From contig JAAXXI010000006.1 in assembly GCA_013334565.1 (NCBI GenBank), positions 1-64,000 of the forward strand: a DNA stretch of 64,000 nt, in the 5' to 3' direction. The position numbers and the translations under genes were made by a program. Below the pieces are notes generated by a model, which was not told the origin of the DNA, did not search any database, and saw nothing but the letters and a program-made list of their open reading frames with translations. Within the stretch, counting starts at the first letter, position 1. Every line of letters starts with the position of its first letter. Shown here piece by piece: positions 18,243 to 27,403 of the stretch. Origin of the DNA: Chlorobiaceae bacterium (GTDB lineage Bacteria; Bacteroidota; Chlorobiia; Chlorobiales; Chlorobiaceae).

Positions 18243-18260
18243 AAATATAGCAATAAATTA
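18243..18260 (-). promoter_or_regulatory. Candidate extended -10 promoter of the maturase gene
   Basis: On the minus strand TAATTTATTGCTATATTT lies 38 bp upstream of the maturase ATG. It matches the sequence ahead of precursor 3 except for a one-base gap. The shared TTGCTATATT suggests co-expression of peptide 3 and enzyme. Confidence 0.5.
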
Positions 18261-18356
18261 CACTAAACAAGGCTGCGACCGGGAAGCGCCAGATTTGGCA
18301 AGACAAGCTCGCACCCATTACAGGCAATATCCATTCTCCTGTTCACTTGTCCCTGC

Positions 18357-19472
18357 ATGGCTATCGAGTTCAGAAAGGAAGCCCTGAAAAAGCTCAATTC
18401 GCCGGATGACCTTGACAGCCTCATGCCGGTGACGGACCGGAAAGGCTGGATAGCTCTGCTATCGACGGCCCTTTTCATCGTCGCGGTGCTTGTCTGGGGA
18501 TTCCAGGGCAAGATATACACGACGGTAGACGGGCAGGGAATCACCATGAGCACGGAAACCATACAGTCTATCGCCGCAAGATCGACGGGCTTCGTGACCG
18601 GTCTGTCCGTCAGGGACGGGCAGACCATCCAGGAAGGTGAAATCCTGGCGATCATCGAGCAACCGGAACTGAAACAGGAATTTCTTTCGGCATTTGCCAC
18701 CTATGAGTACCTCTCTTCCCATCAGGCTGAAAAACGGTATTTCCTGAAAAACCAGATCACACAGCTTGAGAATAAAGTTCAGGACACTCACCGGCAATCC
18801 GGCGGCAGCTTCCCCGGAAAAAGCCTCTCCTCGGAACAGTCGCTCATGGAGCTGAAAAACAAACTCTACGTTCTGGACAAGGAGCTTTCCGACGCCGAGC
18901 GTAACCTCGATAAATCAAGGGAAAACTATAAATGGCGTTCCGCGGTTATCGCACCGTTCACCGGGAGGGTCACTGAAATAAAAACCACGAACGGCCAGGA
19001 AGTTTCCCCGGGTTTCGAGATCCTTCAGGCCGAACCCTTCAACAGCCAGCTCCATCAGGATGTCAGGCTCGACCTCTATGTTTCGTCGGGCAACGCGAAA
19101 AAGATCCGCAAAGGCATGGAAGTCTACGTATCACCGTCCACGGTAAAACCGGAGGAGTACGGCTATATCGTCGGAAAAGTCTTCTATGTCAGCGAATACC
19201 CGGTCTCCGAACAATCGATTGCCGCCGATATCAGGAACGAAGGCCTCGCCCGCAACTTTGCTTCGGGAAGCCCTCCCTACAAAGTCACCATAAGGCTGAT
19301 CAGGGACCCTGCTAACAGGAGCGGATTCAGGTGGACTTCGGGAAGGGACCCGCAGACAACCGTCACTTCAGGAATACTCTGCAAAGGGAAAATCATTGTT
19401 GAAGAACAATCTCCGGCAGAGCTGGTCATTCCGTCCCTGAAAAAAATGGTTCTGGGAGACACCGGTTCCTGA
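18357..19472 (+). CDS. NHLM-type bacteriocin secretion protein, HlyD-like membrane fusion protein
   Basis: Periplasmic adaptor that links the inner-membrane ABC exporters to an outer-membrane channel. At 371 residues it has one N-terminal membrane helix (about residues 41-60, GWIALLSTALFIVAVLVWGF), a biotinyl-lipoyl half (IAARSTGFVTGLSVRDGQTIQEGEILAIIEQPE), a coiled-coil hairpin (about 115-190) and a second lipoyl half (VIAPFTGRVTEIKTTNGQEV). Together with the two following ABC genes it forms the standard three-gene NHLM export set. That set is known to accompany nitrile-hydratase-type and Nif11-type leader peptides. No TolC gene is adjacent. Confidence 0.88.
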   Translation: MAIEFRKEALKKLNSPDDLDSLMPVTDRKGWIALLSTALFIVAVLVWGFQGKIYTTVDGQGITMSTETIQSIAARSTGFVTGLSVRDGQTIQEGEILAIIEQPELKQEFLSAFATYEYLSSHQAEKRYFLKNQITQLENKVQDTHRQSGGSFPGKSLSSEQSLMELKNKLYVLDKELSDAERNLDKSRENYKWRSAVIAPFTGRVTEIKTTNGQEVSPGFEILQAEPFNSQLHQDVRLDLYVSSGNAKKIRKGMEVYVSPSTVKPEEYGYIVGKVFYVSEYPVSEQSIAADIRNEGLARNFASGSPPYKVTIRLIRDPANRSGFRWTSGRDPQTTVTSGILCKGKIIVEEQSPAELVIPSLKKMVLGDTGS

Positions 19473-19610
19473 ACAGGAGGTTCAAAGAGCTGCAACCGTT
19501 TGAACGACGGGTTAGTGCAATGCTCGGGGAGTTTTGTCAATTCATCGTGCAGAAAACATGAACAGCCGGCAAAATCCATTCACCATCGATTCCCCGGGAG
19601 GGTCCCTCGA

Positions 19611-21791
19611 ATGAGTTTCATGCTTTTTCCCACCGAAAAGCTCTGGGATGAAAAACGGGTAAGGACACCGACTATCCTGCAGATGGAAGCGACAGAATGC
19701 GGTGCGGCCTCGCTGGGAATGATCCTTGCATGGTTCGGCCTTTATGTGCCGCTTGAACAGCTCCGCATCGACTGCGGGGTGTCTCGGGACGGCAGCAAGG
19801 CGAGCAACCTGATCGTAGCCGCCAGAAAATACGGGCTCGAGGCAAAAGGCTGCCGGCTGGACATCGACGACCTGCAAAGGAAAAACCTCCCGATGATCCT
19901 GTTCTGGAACATGTACCATTTCGTGGTTCTCGAGGGATTCAGGAAAGGGTGTTACTATATCAACGACCCTGCGAGAGGAGAGCGTAAAGTGAGCCTGAAA
20001 GAATTCAGCGACTCCTATTCGGGAATAGCCATCGCCTTCGATAAAACCGCAACATTCAGGAGCGGCGGACAGCCTTTCAACCTGTTCGAAGCATTGAAAA
20101 AACGGTTGCCCGGCCTTGAAAAGGCGATGACGTACATTATCCTTGCCAGCTTGCTGCTCGTCGTTCCCGGACTTCTTGTTCCATCCTTTCTGAGGATCTA
20201 CATCGATTATGTCATCGTGAAGGGAACGACCGGCTGGATACAGCCCCTCATGATCGGCATGCTGCTTACCGCATGTCTCCAGGGCGCATTGACCTGGCTG
20301 CAGCAGTTCTATATACTCAGGGCCGAGACAAAACTGGCCATGGTATCATCGGCAAAATTCTTCAACCATGTCTTCGCGCAGCCCATGAGGTTTTTCACCA
20401 TGCGCCAGGCAGGTGAAATATCCAACAGGGTCCAGCTGAACGACCAGGTTGCGACCCTGCTCGCTGGAGAGCTTTCGACAAGGTCGCTCAATGTCCTTCT
20501 TATGGTCTTCTATGCGCTCCTGATGCTCCGGTATGACATCATCCTGACGCTTGGCGCAGTCGTTATCGCGCTGATCAATGCATCTGCTCTCTTCTACGTC
20601 TCCCGCAAGCGCATCAGCCTGAACCAGAAATTCATGCAGGATAACGGCAAGCTGATGGGAACGACATTTCACGGCATACGGACCATCGAAAGCCTGAAAG
20701 CTTCCGGCAATGAACAGGATTTTTTTTCAAGATGGGGCGGGCTTTTCGCCAACATGGTGATCGGCAGGCAGGAACTGCAGACAGCCACGGTTTTCCTGCT
20801 CGCACTTCCTCCGTTCCTGCAGTCGATCGGCAATATTTCCATCCTCACCCTCGGCGGGCTGCGGGTCATGGAAGGCAATCTCTCCATAGGCATGCTGGTG
20901 GCGTTCCAGAGCCTGCTGCTTTCATTTCTCGCGCCAGTCAACCAGATGGTCAGCCTCGGTCAGAAACTGCAGGATACCAGGGCCAGCCTGCAGCGCCTCG
21001 ATGACGTCACGAACAACGAGAGCGAACTCTCCATCGAAGACGACACCGCGGAGGCAACGAAATTCAGAAGGCTGGAAGGGAATGTCGAACTGAAAAATAT
21101 CACGTTCGGCTACAACCTTCTCGATCCGCCCCTGATTGAAAATTTTTCACTTGTGATCAGTCCCGGCAATCGCGTCGCGCTTGTCGGAGGTTCCGGCTCC
21201 GGGAAATCCACAATCGCGAAACTTGTCGCGGGGCTTTATGAACCCTGGACCGGCGAGGTGCTGTTCGACGGAATACCGAGAGAGAAGATACCCGGAAAGC
21301 TGCAGGCTGCCAACATCAGCATGGTTGACCAGGAAATCAGCCTCTTCGAAGGAACGATAGCGGAAAATATCGCCATGTGGGACATGACGATACCTCATGA
21401 TGATATCGTGCTTGCAGCCAGGGATGCGGCAATTCACGAAATGATCATATCCAGGACAGGCGGCTACCAGTCCCGTCTCGGAGAGGGAGGCAGAAACATA
21501 AGCGGCGGTCAGCGGCAGAGGATAGAAATCGCCAGGGCACTCTCCCAGAACCCGTCCATCCTCATCCTTGACGAAGCGACAAGCGCCCTGGACCCGCCGA
21601 CAGAAAAGATTATCGATATGAACATCCGAAACCGCGGTTGTTCATGCCTTATCGTCGCCCACCGGCTGAGCACCATCCGTGACTGCGACGAAATTATCGT
21701 ACTCGATTCGGGAAAGGTCGCTGAACGGGGCACCCATGACTCGCTCATGGCGGCAGGCGGCATCTATGCGGGACTTGTGGCAAAAGGTTAG
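19611..21791 (+). CDS. NHLM-type ABC exporter with C39 leader peptidase
   Basis: Cleaves leaders at GG-type sites and exports the peptide. From the ATG at 19611 (726 residues, GGGAGGG upstream), the N-terminal C39 peptidase has Cys30 in QMEATECGAASLGMI, His103 in MYHFVVLEGF and Asp119 in YYINDPARG, a complete catalytic set. A six-helix exporter membrane domain (about 160-440) and an ABC ATPase follow: Walker A GGSGSGKS near 526, signature ISGGQRQR near 630, Walker B ILILDEATSALD. An upstream in-frame start at 19500 lacks a ribosome-binding site and adds non-conserved residues. Confidence 0.92.
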   Translation: MSFMLFPTEKLWDEKRVRTPTILQMEATECGAASLGMILAWFGLYVPLEQLRIDCGVSRDGSKASNLIVAARKYGLEAKGCRLDIDDLQRKNLPMILFWNMYHFVVLEGFRKGCYYINDPARGERKVSLKEFSDSYSGIAIAFDKTATFRSGGQPFNLFEALKKRLPGLEKAMTYIILASLLLVVPGLLVPSFLRIYIDYVIVKGTTGWIQPLMIGMLLTACLQGALTWLQQFYILRAETKLAMVSSAKFFNHVFAQPMRFFTMRQAGEISNRVQLNDQVATLLAGELSTRSLNVLLMVFYALLMLRYDIILTLGAVVIALINASALFYVSRKRISLNQKFMQDNGKLMGTTFHGIRTIESLKASGNEQDFFSRWGGLFANMVIGRQELQTATVFLLALPPFLQSIGNISILTLGGLRVMEGNLSIGMLVAFQSLLLSFLAPVNQMVSLGQKLQDTRASLQRLDDVTNNESELSIEDDTAEATKFRRLEGNVELKNITFGYNLLDPPLIENFSLVISPGNRVALVGGSGSGKSTIAKLVAGLYEPWTGEVLFDGIPREKIPGKLQAANISMVDQEISLFEGTIAENIAMWDMTIPHDDIVLAARDAAIHEMIISRTGGYQSRLGEGGRNISGGQRQRIEIARALSQNPSILILDEATSALDPPTEKIIDMNIRNRGCSCLIVAHRLSTIRDCDEIIVLDSGKVAERGTHDSLMAAGGIYAGLVAKG

Positions 21792-21847
21792 ACGCTCCTT
21801 TCGGGCACTGATATTCAGGAATGAAAAACAGGTATCGTTTCTGACCG

Positions 21848-24055
21848 ATGAATAAAGAGAAGGCTGCAGCACTTGCAGAAAAAAGGTTCACTGAAAAAAA
21901 CCGTTTTCAGACTGAACGTTACCGAAAAGCGCTCGAAGGGCTTTCGGAGATCCTCGTCGAAAACGATAATGGCGATGCTGCTGCCGTGTCGGACCCGCTG
22001 CTCGCCGCATGCATGCTTGTGGGACTGGCTTCTCATATCGTCATCAGCGAACCGCCCTCGGAAATCGACGCTTCCCATGAAGATCCCCTTCAGTTCATCT
22101 GCCGCTTTTCGGGCATCCGCGCACGCCGGGTAAGTTTTTCCAGGGGAGGCCGATGGTGGTTGCATGAAAACGGCCCGCTTCTTGCCTTCAGGGGAAAAAA
22201 GATGAACCCGGTAGCCCTGCTCCCCGGGAAAAAAGGATACCGGCTCATCGATCCGCAGACTCATGAGAACCTGGAGGTGGATGAACTGCTTCAGGAGGAA
22301 CTCGATCATGAAAACGCATGGATGTTTTACCGCCCGTTCCCGGAAAGGGTCCTGCATTTCCGGGACATCGTCCGTTACGGCATTTCGGGAAGCAGGTCCG
22401 ACCTCGCGATCATGCTTCTTTTCGGTTTTGCAGGCGCGTCTATCGGACTTCTTGTCCCCATCCTGACCGGCATACTCTTCGATACGATCATCCCCCGCTC
22501 CTCGAGCGGGCAACTGCTGCAACTCGGCACGATCCTTGCAGCGGGCATCACGGCGTCATGCGGCTTCGAACTGGCCCGCCAGATCCTGGTCATGAGAGTG
22601 CAGTCACGGCTTGACATCAGGCTTCAACCGGCATTTATCGACCGCCTTCTCAACCTGCCCAGCACCTTCTTCAGGAATTACTCCTCCGGCGACCTTGCGA
22701 CCCGCATTCTCGGTATTTCACAAATCAGGGAGGTCCTGAGCAGCGCGGTACTGACCGCACTTCTTGGGCTGGTATTCGGGTTCATGAATTTTTTCCTGCT
22801 TTTTTTCTACAGCTGGAAACTTGCCTTCGTCGCCGCAGCAATGACCATGGTCCTTGTCGGCATCACCGTCTGGGCAAGCTACCGGCAGCTGGGGCTTAAA
22901 AAAGCCGCTTTCGAAACACGCGGGAACATTTCGGGTCTGCTCGGCAACCTGCTGACCGGAATAGCGAAAATCAGGCTGACGGGAACTGAAAAGCATGCAT
23001 TCGCAGAGTGGGCGTCAAGGTTCCGAAAAGAGCGGAGCATATTGCTCAAAGCCGGCAGCATGCAGAATATGCTGGCTGTAACATCGGCATCGTTTCCGGT
23101 CATAGGCCTCGCGATCATTATATTTTCAGCGGGTAGCACCCTTACCGGAGAACATCTCAGCTGCGGCTCGTTCATCGCTTTCACCACCGCGTTCACCACG
23201 TTCCAGAGCGCGCTCCTGCAATCAGCGATGACCATCATCGGGAGCCTCGATGTCGTACCGCTCTACGAACGGATCAAGCCGGTCCTCGATGCCCTTCCGG
23301 AAACATCCTTCACCCGTTCGCACCCTGGAAAACTTCAGGGCGAAGTGGAAATGCAGGGTGTGAATTTCAGTTACACGCCGGACGGCCCCCAAATTCTCAA
23401 TGACATCGATTTCAAGGCGGAACCGGGAGAATTCATAGCGATAGTCGGCAGTTCAGGTTCAGGAAAATCCACCATCATGCGCCTCCTTCTCGGCTTCGAA
23501 AAGCCTGCCGCCGGAACGGTGTTCTATGACGGCGTCGATCTGGCGACCCTGAACGTACAGGCGGTGCGCCGCCAGATAGGAGTGGTCCTGCAGAACGCAC
23601 ATCTTCAGCCCGGCTTCATTATCAATACAATTCTCGGCTCATCGACCCTGACGGCTGAAGATGCCTGGGAAGCCGCAAAAATGGCAGGTATCGACGAAGA
23701 TATCAGAAAAATGCCGATGGGCATGTACACCATCATCAGCGAAGGGTGTGAAACCATATCGGGAGGACAGAAACAACGGCTGCTGATTGCCGGGGCCCTT
23801 GTCCGGAAGCCCGGAATGATTTTTTTCGATGAAGCGACCAGCGCCCTCGATAACGAAACGCAGGAAATAATCAGCAGAAGCCTCGAAACGTTGCAGTCAA
23901 CCCGGATCGTGATCGCCCACCGGCTGAGCACCATCCGAAATGCCGACAGGATCTACTGCATCGAGGGCGGACGCGTTGTACAGACAGGCAGATATGACGA
24001 ACTTATGGCTGTGGAAGGTTTTTTCAGGGAGCTGGCCAACCGTCAGATCGCATGA
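21848..24055 (+). CDS. NHLM-type ABC exporter without peptidase domain
   Basis: Second exporter subunit of the NHLM system, 735 residues. The N-terminal about 190 residues replace the peptidase with a domain of unknown role (DPLQFICRFSGIRARRVSFSRG, PVALLPGKKGYRLIDP), which lacks the C39 catalytic residues. The membrane domain (about 200-470) and ATPase (Walker A VGSSGSGKS near 533, signature ISGGQKQR near 637, Walker B IFFDEATSALD) are complete. It lies 56 bp after the peptidase-exporter gene. The pair probably works as a heterodimer, or as two stages of one export route. Confidence 0.9.
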   Translation: MNKEKAAALAEKRFTEKNRFQTERYRKALEGLSEILVENDNGDAAAVSDPLLAACMLVGLASHIVISEPPSEIDASHEDPLQFICRFSGIRARRVSFSRGGRWWLHENGPLLAFRGKKMNPVALLPGKKGYRLIDPQTHENLEVDELLQEELDHENAWMFYRPFPERVLHFRDIVRYGISGSRSDLAIMLLFGFAGASIGLLVPILTGILFDTIIPRSSSGQLLQLGTILAAGITASCGFELARQILVMRVQSRLDIRLQPAFIDRLLNLPSTFFRNYSSGDLATRILGISQIREVLSSAVLTALLGLVFGFMNFFLLFFYSWKLAFVAAAMTMVLVGITVWASYRQLGLKKAAFETRGNISGLLGNLLTGIAKIRLTGTEKHAFAEWASRFRKERSILLKAGSMQNMLAVTSASFPVIGLAIIIFSAGSTLTGEHLSCGSFIAFTTAFTTFQSALLQSAMTIIGSLDVVPLYERIKPVLDALPETSFTRSHPGKLQGEVEMQGVNFSYTPDGPQILNDIDFKAEPGEFIAIVGSSGSGKSTIMRLLLGFEKPAAGTVFYDGVDLATLNVQAVRRQIGVVLQNAHLQPGFIINTILGSSTLTAEDAWEAAKMAGIDEDIRKMPMGMYTIISEGCETISGGQKQRLLIAGALVRKPGMIFFDEATSALDNETQEIISRSLETLQSTRIVIAHRLSTIRNADRIYCIEGGRVVQTGRYDELMAVEGFFRELANRQIA

Positions 24056-24104
24056 GGAAAAAACCCTTAGAAGCCGCCTTTTCAAACAGGGAAACTGAAA
24101 AACA

Positions 24105-25064
24105 ATGAAAAAACCCGAAATCGGCAGACTCCCCCTGGTCCAGCTTTCCATCATTTTTGCCGTGCTGCTGACATCGCTCGTCATATCCTGGACGATGCTG
24201 AGCCGACAAGCCATGAACAGCGGCAGAAACCTCATCAACCTGAGCATGCTCCACATTGCCGACCAGATCAGGCAGAACGACCAGACGCTCTATACCCTCA
24301 GGCTCGAGTCCGACGCCCAGTCGATCGCAAAAGCACGCGCTTTTGCCTACATGATACAGCAGGACCCTTCCCTGATCCACGACGAGCAGAAACTCGAAGA
24401 GATCCGAAAGCTCCTCGATGTCGATGAACTCCACGTCAGCGACAAGAACGGCATCCTCGTCGGCAGCACGATCCACAGTTTCATAGGCTATAACTTCGCA
24501 TCCGATCCGCAGTCGAAGCCGTTCCTGCTCGCCATTTACTACAGGGATTTCAAACTGGCCCAGCCTCCGATGCCGAAAGGTTTCGACAAAACCATATTCC
24601 AGTACACCGGCGTTTCACGTCTTGACGAACCGGGAATCGTTCAGATCGGGTACAAGCCGGAAAGGCTCTACCGGGCGCTCGCAGCCGCAGATATCGCAAA
24701 AGTCGCCTATGGCTACAGGACAAGGCAGACGGGCACGATCATTGTCACGGACCTCAACGGCAAAATCCTGAGCAGTACGGATGGCAGGTTCACAGGAAGG
24801 GATGTATCCGCTTACGGATTTCCCCGGAACTGCTTCAGGGGACCGGAAGGGATGTTCACTGAAACCATCGGCGGACTGAAATCGCTCTTCATCTACAGGG
24901 TCTATGACGATTATATGATCATCGGCTCACTCGGGCTCGAAGAGCTCTACCAGCGCAGGAACCAGTCGATGATCGTCCAGGTCGTGACCAGCATCGCTGT
25001 TTTTTCCCTGATGACGCTGTTTCTCATCCGGAAAAACAATAAATCAGAAACCGTGTCAGCCTGA
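24105..25064 (+). CDS. Cache-domain sensor-like membrane protein lacking an output domain
   Basis: A 319-residue protein with an N-terminal helix (LVQLSIIFAVLLTSLVISWTM), an extracytoplasmic double-Cache-like region (residues about 35-285, including AKARAFAYMIQQDPSL, LLDVDELHVSDKNGIL and GYRTRQTGTIIVTDLNGKIL) and a C-terminal helix (MIVQVVTSIAVFSLMTLFLI) followed by only about 12 cytoplasmic residues. In related proteins this sensor part precedes a SpoIIE-type phosphatase, which is absent here. It lies 49 bp after the second exporter, so it probably belongs to the export operon. It may sense the peptide or a signal for it, but how it would transmit is unknown. Confidence 0.75.
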   Translation: MKKPEIGRLPLVQLSIIFAVLLTSLVISWTMLSRQAMNSGRNLINLSMLHIADQIRQNDQTLYTLRLESDAQSIAKARAFAYMIQQDPSLIHDEQKLEEIRKLLDVDELHVSDKNGILVGSTIHSFIGYNFASDPQSKPFLLAIYYRDFKLAQPPMPKGFDKTIFQYTGVSRLDEPGIVQIGYKPERLYRALAAADIAKVAYGYRTRQTGTIIVTDLNGKILSSTDGRFTGRDVSAYGFPRNCFRGPEGMFTETIGGLKSLFIYRVYDDYMIIGSLGLEELYQRRNQSMIVQVVTSIAVFSLMTLFLIRKNNKSETVSA

Positions 25065-25603
25065 CGGGCACTCCTGTTTATTGCTGTGGGAAGCTCGAGT
25101 GCAAGGCGAAGAAAATCCTGACAATATCGGGATATACTTCGTAACCGGATTGTACTCGTGGCAGATGAGGTTTTTGATCCCGACTCGTCGGAACCAACCC
25201 GAGCTACAGTGCTTCGAAACAAATACACAGAGGTTCCCTGATGCGATATCACTGGCTGGTTGCAGGCTGACTTCAGCCGAACGGTCCAAACTGCCACCGC
25301 CATTCTATTATCGTGTCCGGCAATGATCTGCCGACAGCAACCTATTGCCTGCACGCCCCTTTACACCTAAAATAAAAAAGAAACTAACTCGAAAGCATAC
25401 ATAATACTTTCCAATTATTTTTATCTTTCCTAAATTATTTAGTCCCATCAACAAAAACCCTATTTACCTGATTCGTCAAAGCGCATCTCGCTATACCATC
25501 AAATAAATAACGATCGACAAAGGAAAAGCATGCCCGGAAAAGAGGCAGATCCCTGTTCAGGTTTGGGAAGCCCAGGATTATGAAGCAATAAACAAACGCC
25601 GCC
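25065..25603. other. Intergenic region between the RiPP export operon and the SBP/GTPase/ATPase unit
   Basis: About 540 bp. I see no credible gene: the short reading frames on both strands lack ribosome-binding sites and recognisable motifs. The second half (about 25370-25530) is strikingly AT-rich compared with its surroundings and may hold the promoter of the next operon. No riboswitch was recognised. Confidence 0.5.
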
Positions 25604-26674
25604 ATGATAAAGTCAATTAAGCGAATGGACAGGGACGAAATGATCCTTTCAACCTGCAGTTCTCCTCTTACAAAAAAATCGACCGGAAACGGCATCCCGC
25701 TCCTGAAAAAAGGAGCGCTGAACCTGTACATGAACATGCCGTGCCCGCTGAAAGTCACCGCAAAAATGGTGATCGGCGAATTTGCCGAACTCTACAACAG
25801 ATCGCACGAAGTCCCCATCTACTCGCCCATGCTGCTCGACGGCGACTCGAAGGGAATCGAAGGAGAATTGAAAGCGGCGCAGAGTGAGGATGAAATCCCC
25901 GAAATCCTGATCGCTTCGGGACTTCATACCGTGCTTTCGAAAGATTTTAAAAAACGCTTCATCGATTCAGGCATCTACACTGGAATCACCAGTGAAACTG
26001 CACTCGTGAAAATGCCGGAGTCATACAGAAAAATAGCAAAGGAAAACAATATCGGCATCTTCAGCATCGGCCAGTGGAGCATCGTCTGCGATCTCTCGCT
26101 CAATACACCGGCGCCATACCCCAGGCGCTGGACTGATCTTGTCGATCCGCTCTACAAGGACCTTGTCACGGTTCACGGGTACAACGGAAAAGCAAGCATC
26201 GCCGCCCTTCTGCTTGTACTGAGGGAACAGCTCGGAAAAAATGCGGTCATCGACTTTGCAGGCAACATCCGCAACGTCTGGCATTTCGCGGAAATCCTGA
26301 AAAGACTCGACTCTTCCGAACCTCGCCGCACGCCGTTCAACCTCCTGCCGAATGCAGCAACCGTTCAGATGCCCTCGAAAAAAAACGCGGCCATTCTCGA
26401 ATTCGAGGATGGGCCGGTACTGGCCCCGATGCTCATGTACGTCAAGACGTCCCGGATGGATGAATGCCGGCCGATAATCAACTTCATGCAGAGCACGGCG
26501 ATCAGGCGTGCGCTGCGCAGAGGTGATTTCTTCCTTGCGGACGAGTTCGACTGGTCGCAGCCGTTCAGTTATCCTTCGTGGGAATACCTCATGAAGAACG
26601 ACTACGAAGAACTGGTGGCAGAACTTGACGTGGAACTGAAAAAAGGCCTTAAAGCAGATGTATTTCAGACCTGA
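25604..26674 (+). CDS. Periplasmic-binding-protein-fold protein without signal peptide (unknown ligand)
   Basis: A 356-residue protein resembling type 2 ABC solute-binding proteins: NLYMNMPCPLKVTAKMVIGEF (first strand-helix), EDEIPEILIASGLHTVLSKDF, the hinge-like RWTDLVDPLYKDLVTVHGYNG, and a late PVLAPMLMYVKTSRMDECRPIINFM. It has neither signal peptide nor lipobox, so it should be cytoplasmic, which is unusual for the fold. The start could also be the ATG at 25625 or 25640. It is followed 30 bp later by a GTPase and then an ABC ATPase, with no permease gene. The ligand, and whether transport is involved at all, are unknown. Confidence 0.7.
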   Translation: MIKSIKRMDRDEMILSTCSSPLTKKSTGNGIPLLKKGALNLYMNMPCPLKVTAKMVIGEFAELYNRSHEVPIYSPMLLDGDSKGIEGELKAAQSEDEIPEILIASGLHTVLSKDFKKRFIDSGIYTGITSETALVKMPESYRKIAKENNIGIFSIGQWSIVCDLSLNTPAPYPRRWTDLVDPLYKDLVTVHGYNGKASIAALLLVLREQLGKNAVIDFAGNIRNVWHFAEILKRLDSSEPRRTPFNLLPNAATVQMPSKKNAAILEFEDGPVLAPMLMYVKTSRMDECRPIINFMQSTAIRRALRRGDFFLADEFDWSQPFSYPSWEYLMKNDYEELVAELDVELKKGLKADVFQT

Positions 26675-26704
26675 ACATCTATCGATCATACAGAAAATTT
26701 TACC

Positions 26705-27403
26705 ATGAAACTTGTCACTATTTCCGGCCCGCCCTCTTCGGGAAAAACAGCGGTGCTCGCGGGAGTCATAAAATCGCTGAAAACCTCAGGGCTGCGACCG
26801 GGCGCACTCAAATACGACTGCCTCAGCACCGACGACGACGCCCGATTCAAATCACTTGGAATTCCCGTCCAGACAGGACTTTCCGGAAACCTCTGTCCTG
26901 ACCACTATTTCGTCAGCAATATCGAGGAGTGCCTCAAATGGGGTTCCGGCCTCGGCCTCGATATCCTGCTTTCGGAGAGCGCAGGCCTCTGCAACCGTTG
27001 TGCTCCTCATATCAAGGGAGTGCTCGCCGTGTGCGTCATAGACAACCTCATGGGTGCGACGACCCCGAAAAAAATCGGACCGATGCTCAAGTATGCCGAC
27101 ATTGTCGTCATCACGAAAGGCGACATCGTATCCCAGGCGGAACGGGAGGTATTCGCATTTCAGGTCCGCAGGGCAAACCCCAAAGCGAAGATCATGCATA
27201 TCAACGGCATCACCGGCCAGGGTGCGAGCGAGCTCGCATCGCAGTTCATGAAAGCTCCTGAGACCGTGAACCTCGAAGGCGAACGGCTTCGTTTTTCCAT
27301 GCCCGCCGCCCTATGCTCCTACTGCCTTGGCGAAACAAGGATCGGCATGGAATTCCAGTTGGGAAACATCAAAAGGATAAAACTGCAGGAGAGCGCTTCA
27401 TGA
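26705..27403 (+). CDS. HypB/UreG-like SIMIBI-class GTPase with extra cysteines
   Basis: A 232-residue P-loop protein: Walker A SGPPSSGKTAV (residues about 6-16), an Asp-rich switch-like segment (YDCLSTDDDARFKSLGIPVQTG), SESAGLCNRCAPH in the position where HypB/UreG have their metal-linked motif, and VVITKGDIVSQAE as the G4-like motif. Near the C-terminus is a CSYC pair. The fold suggests a metal-insertion or metallochaperone NTPase, but no hydrogenase, urease or CODH genes are nearby. Its stop overlaps the start of the ATPase gene (ATGA), so the two products are probably made in fixed ratio. The substrate is unknown. Confidence 0.72.
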   Translation: MKLVTISGPPSSGKTAVLAGVIKSLKTSGLRPGALKYDCLSTDDDARFKSLGIPVQTGLSGNLCPDHYFVSNIEECLKWGSGLGLDILLSESAGLCNRCAPHIKGVLAVCVIDNLMGATTPKKIGPMLKYADIVVITKGDIVSQAEREVFAFQVRRANPKAKIMHINGITGQGASELASQFMKAPETVNLEGERLRFSMPAALCSYCLGETRIGMEFQLGNIKRIKLQESAS

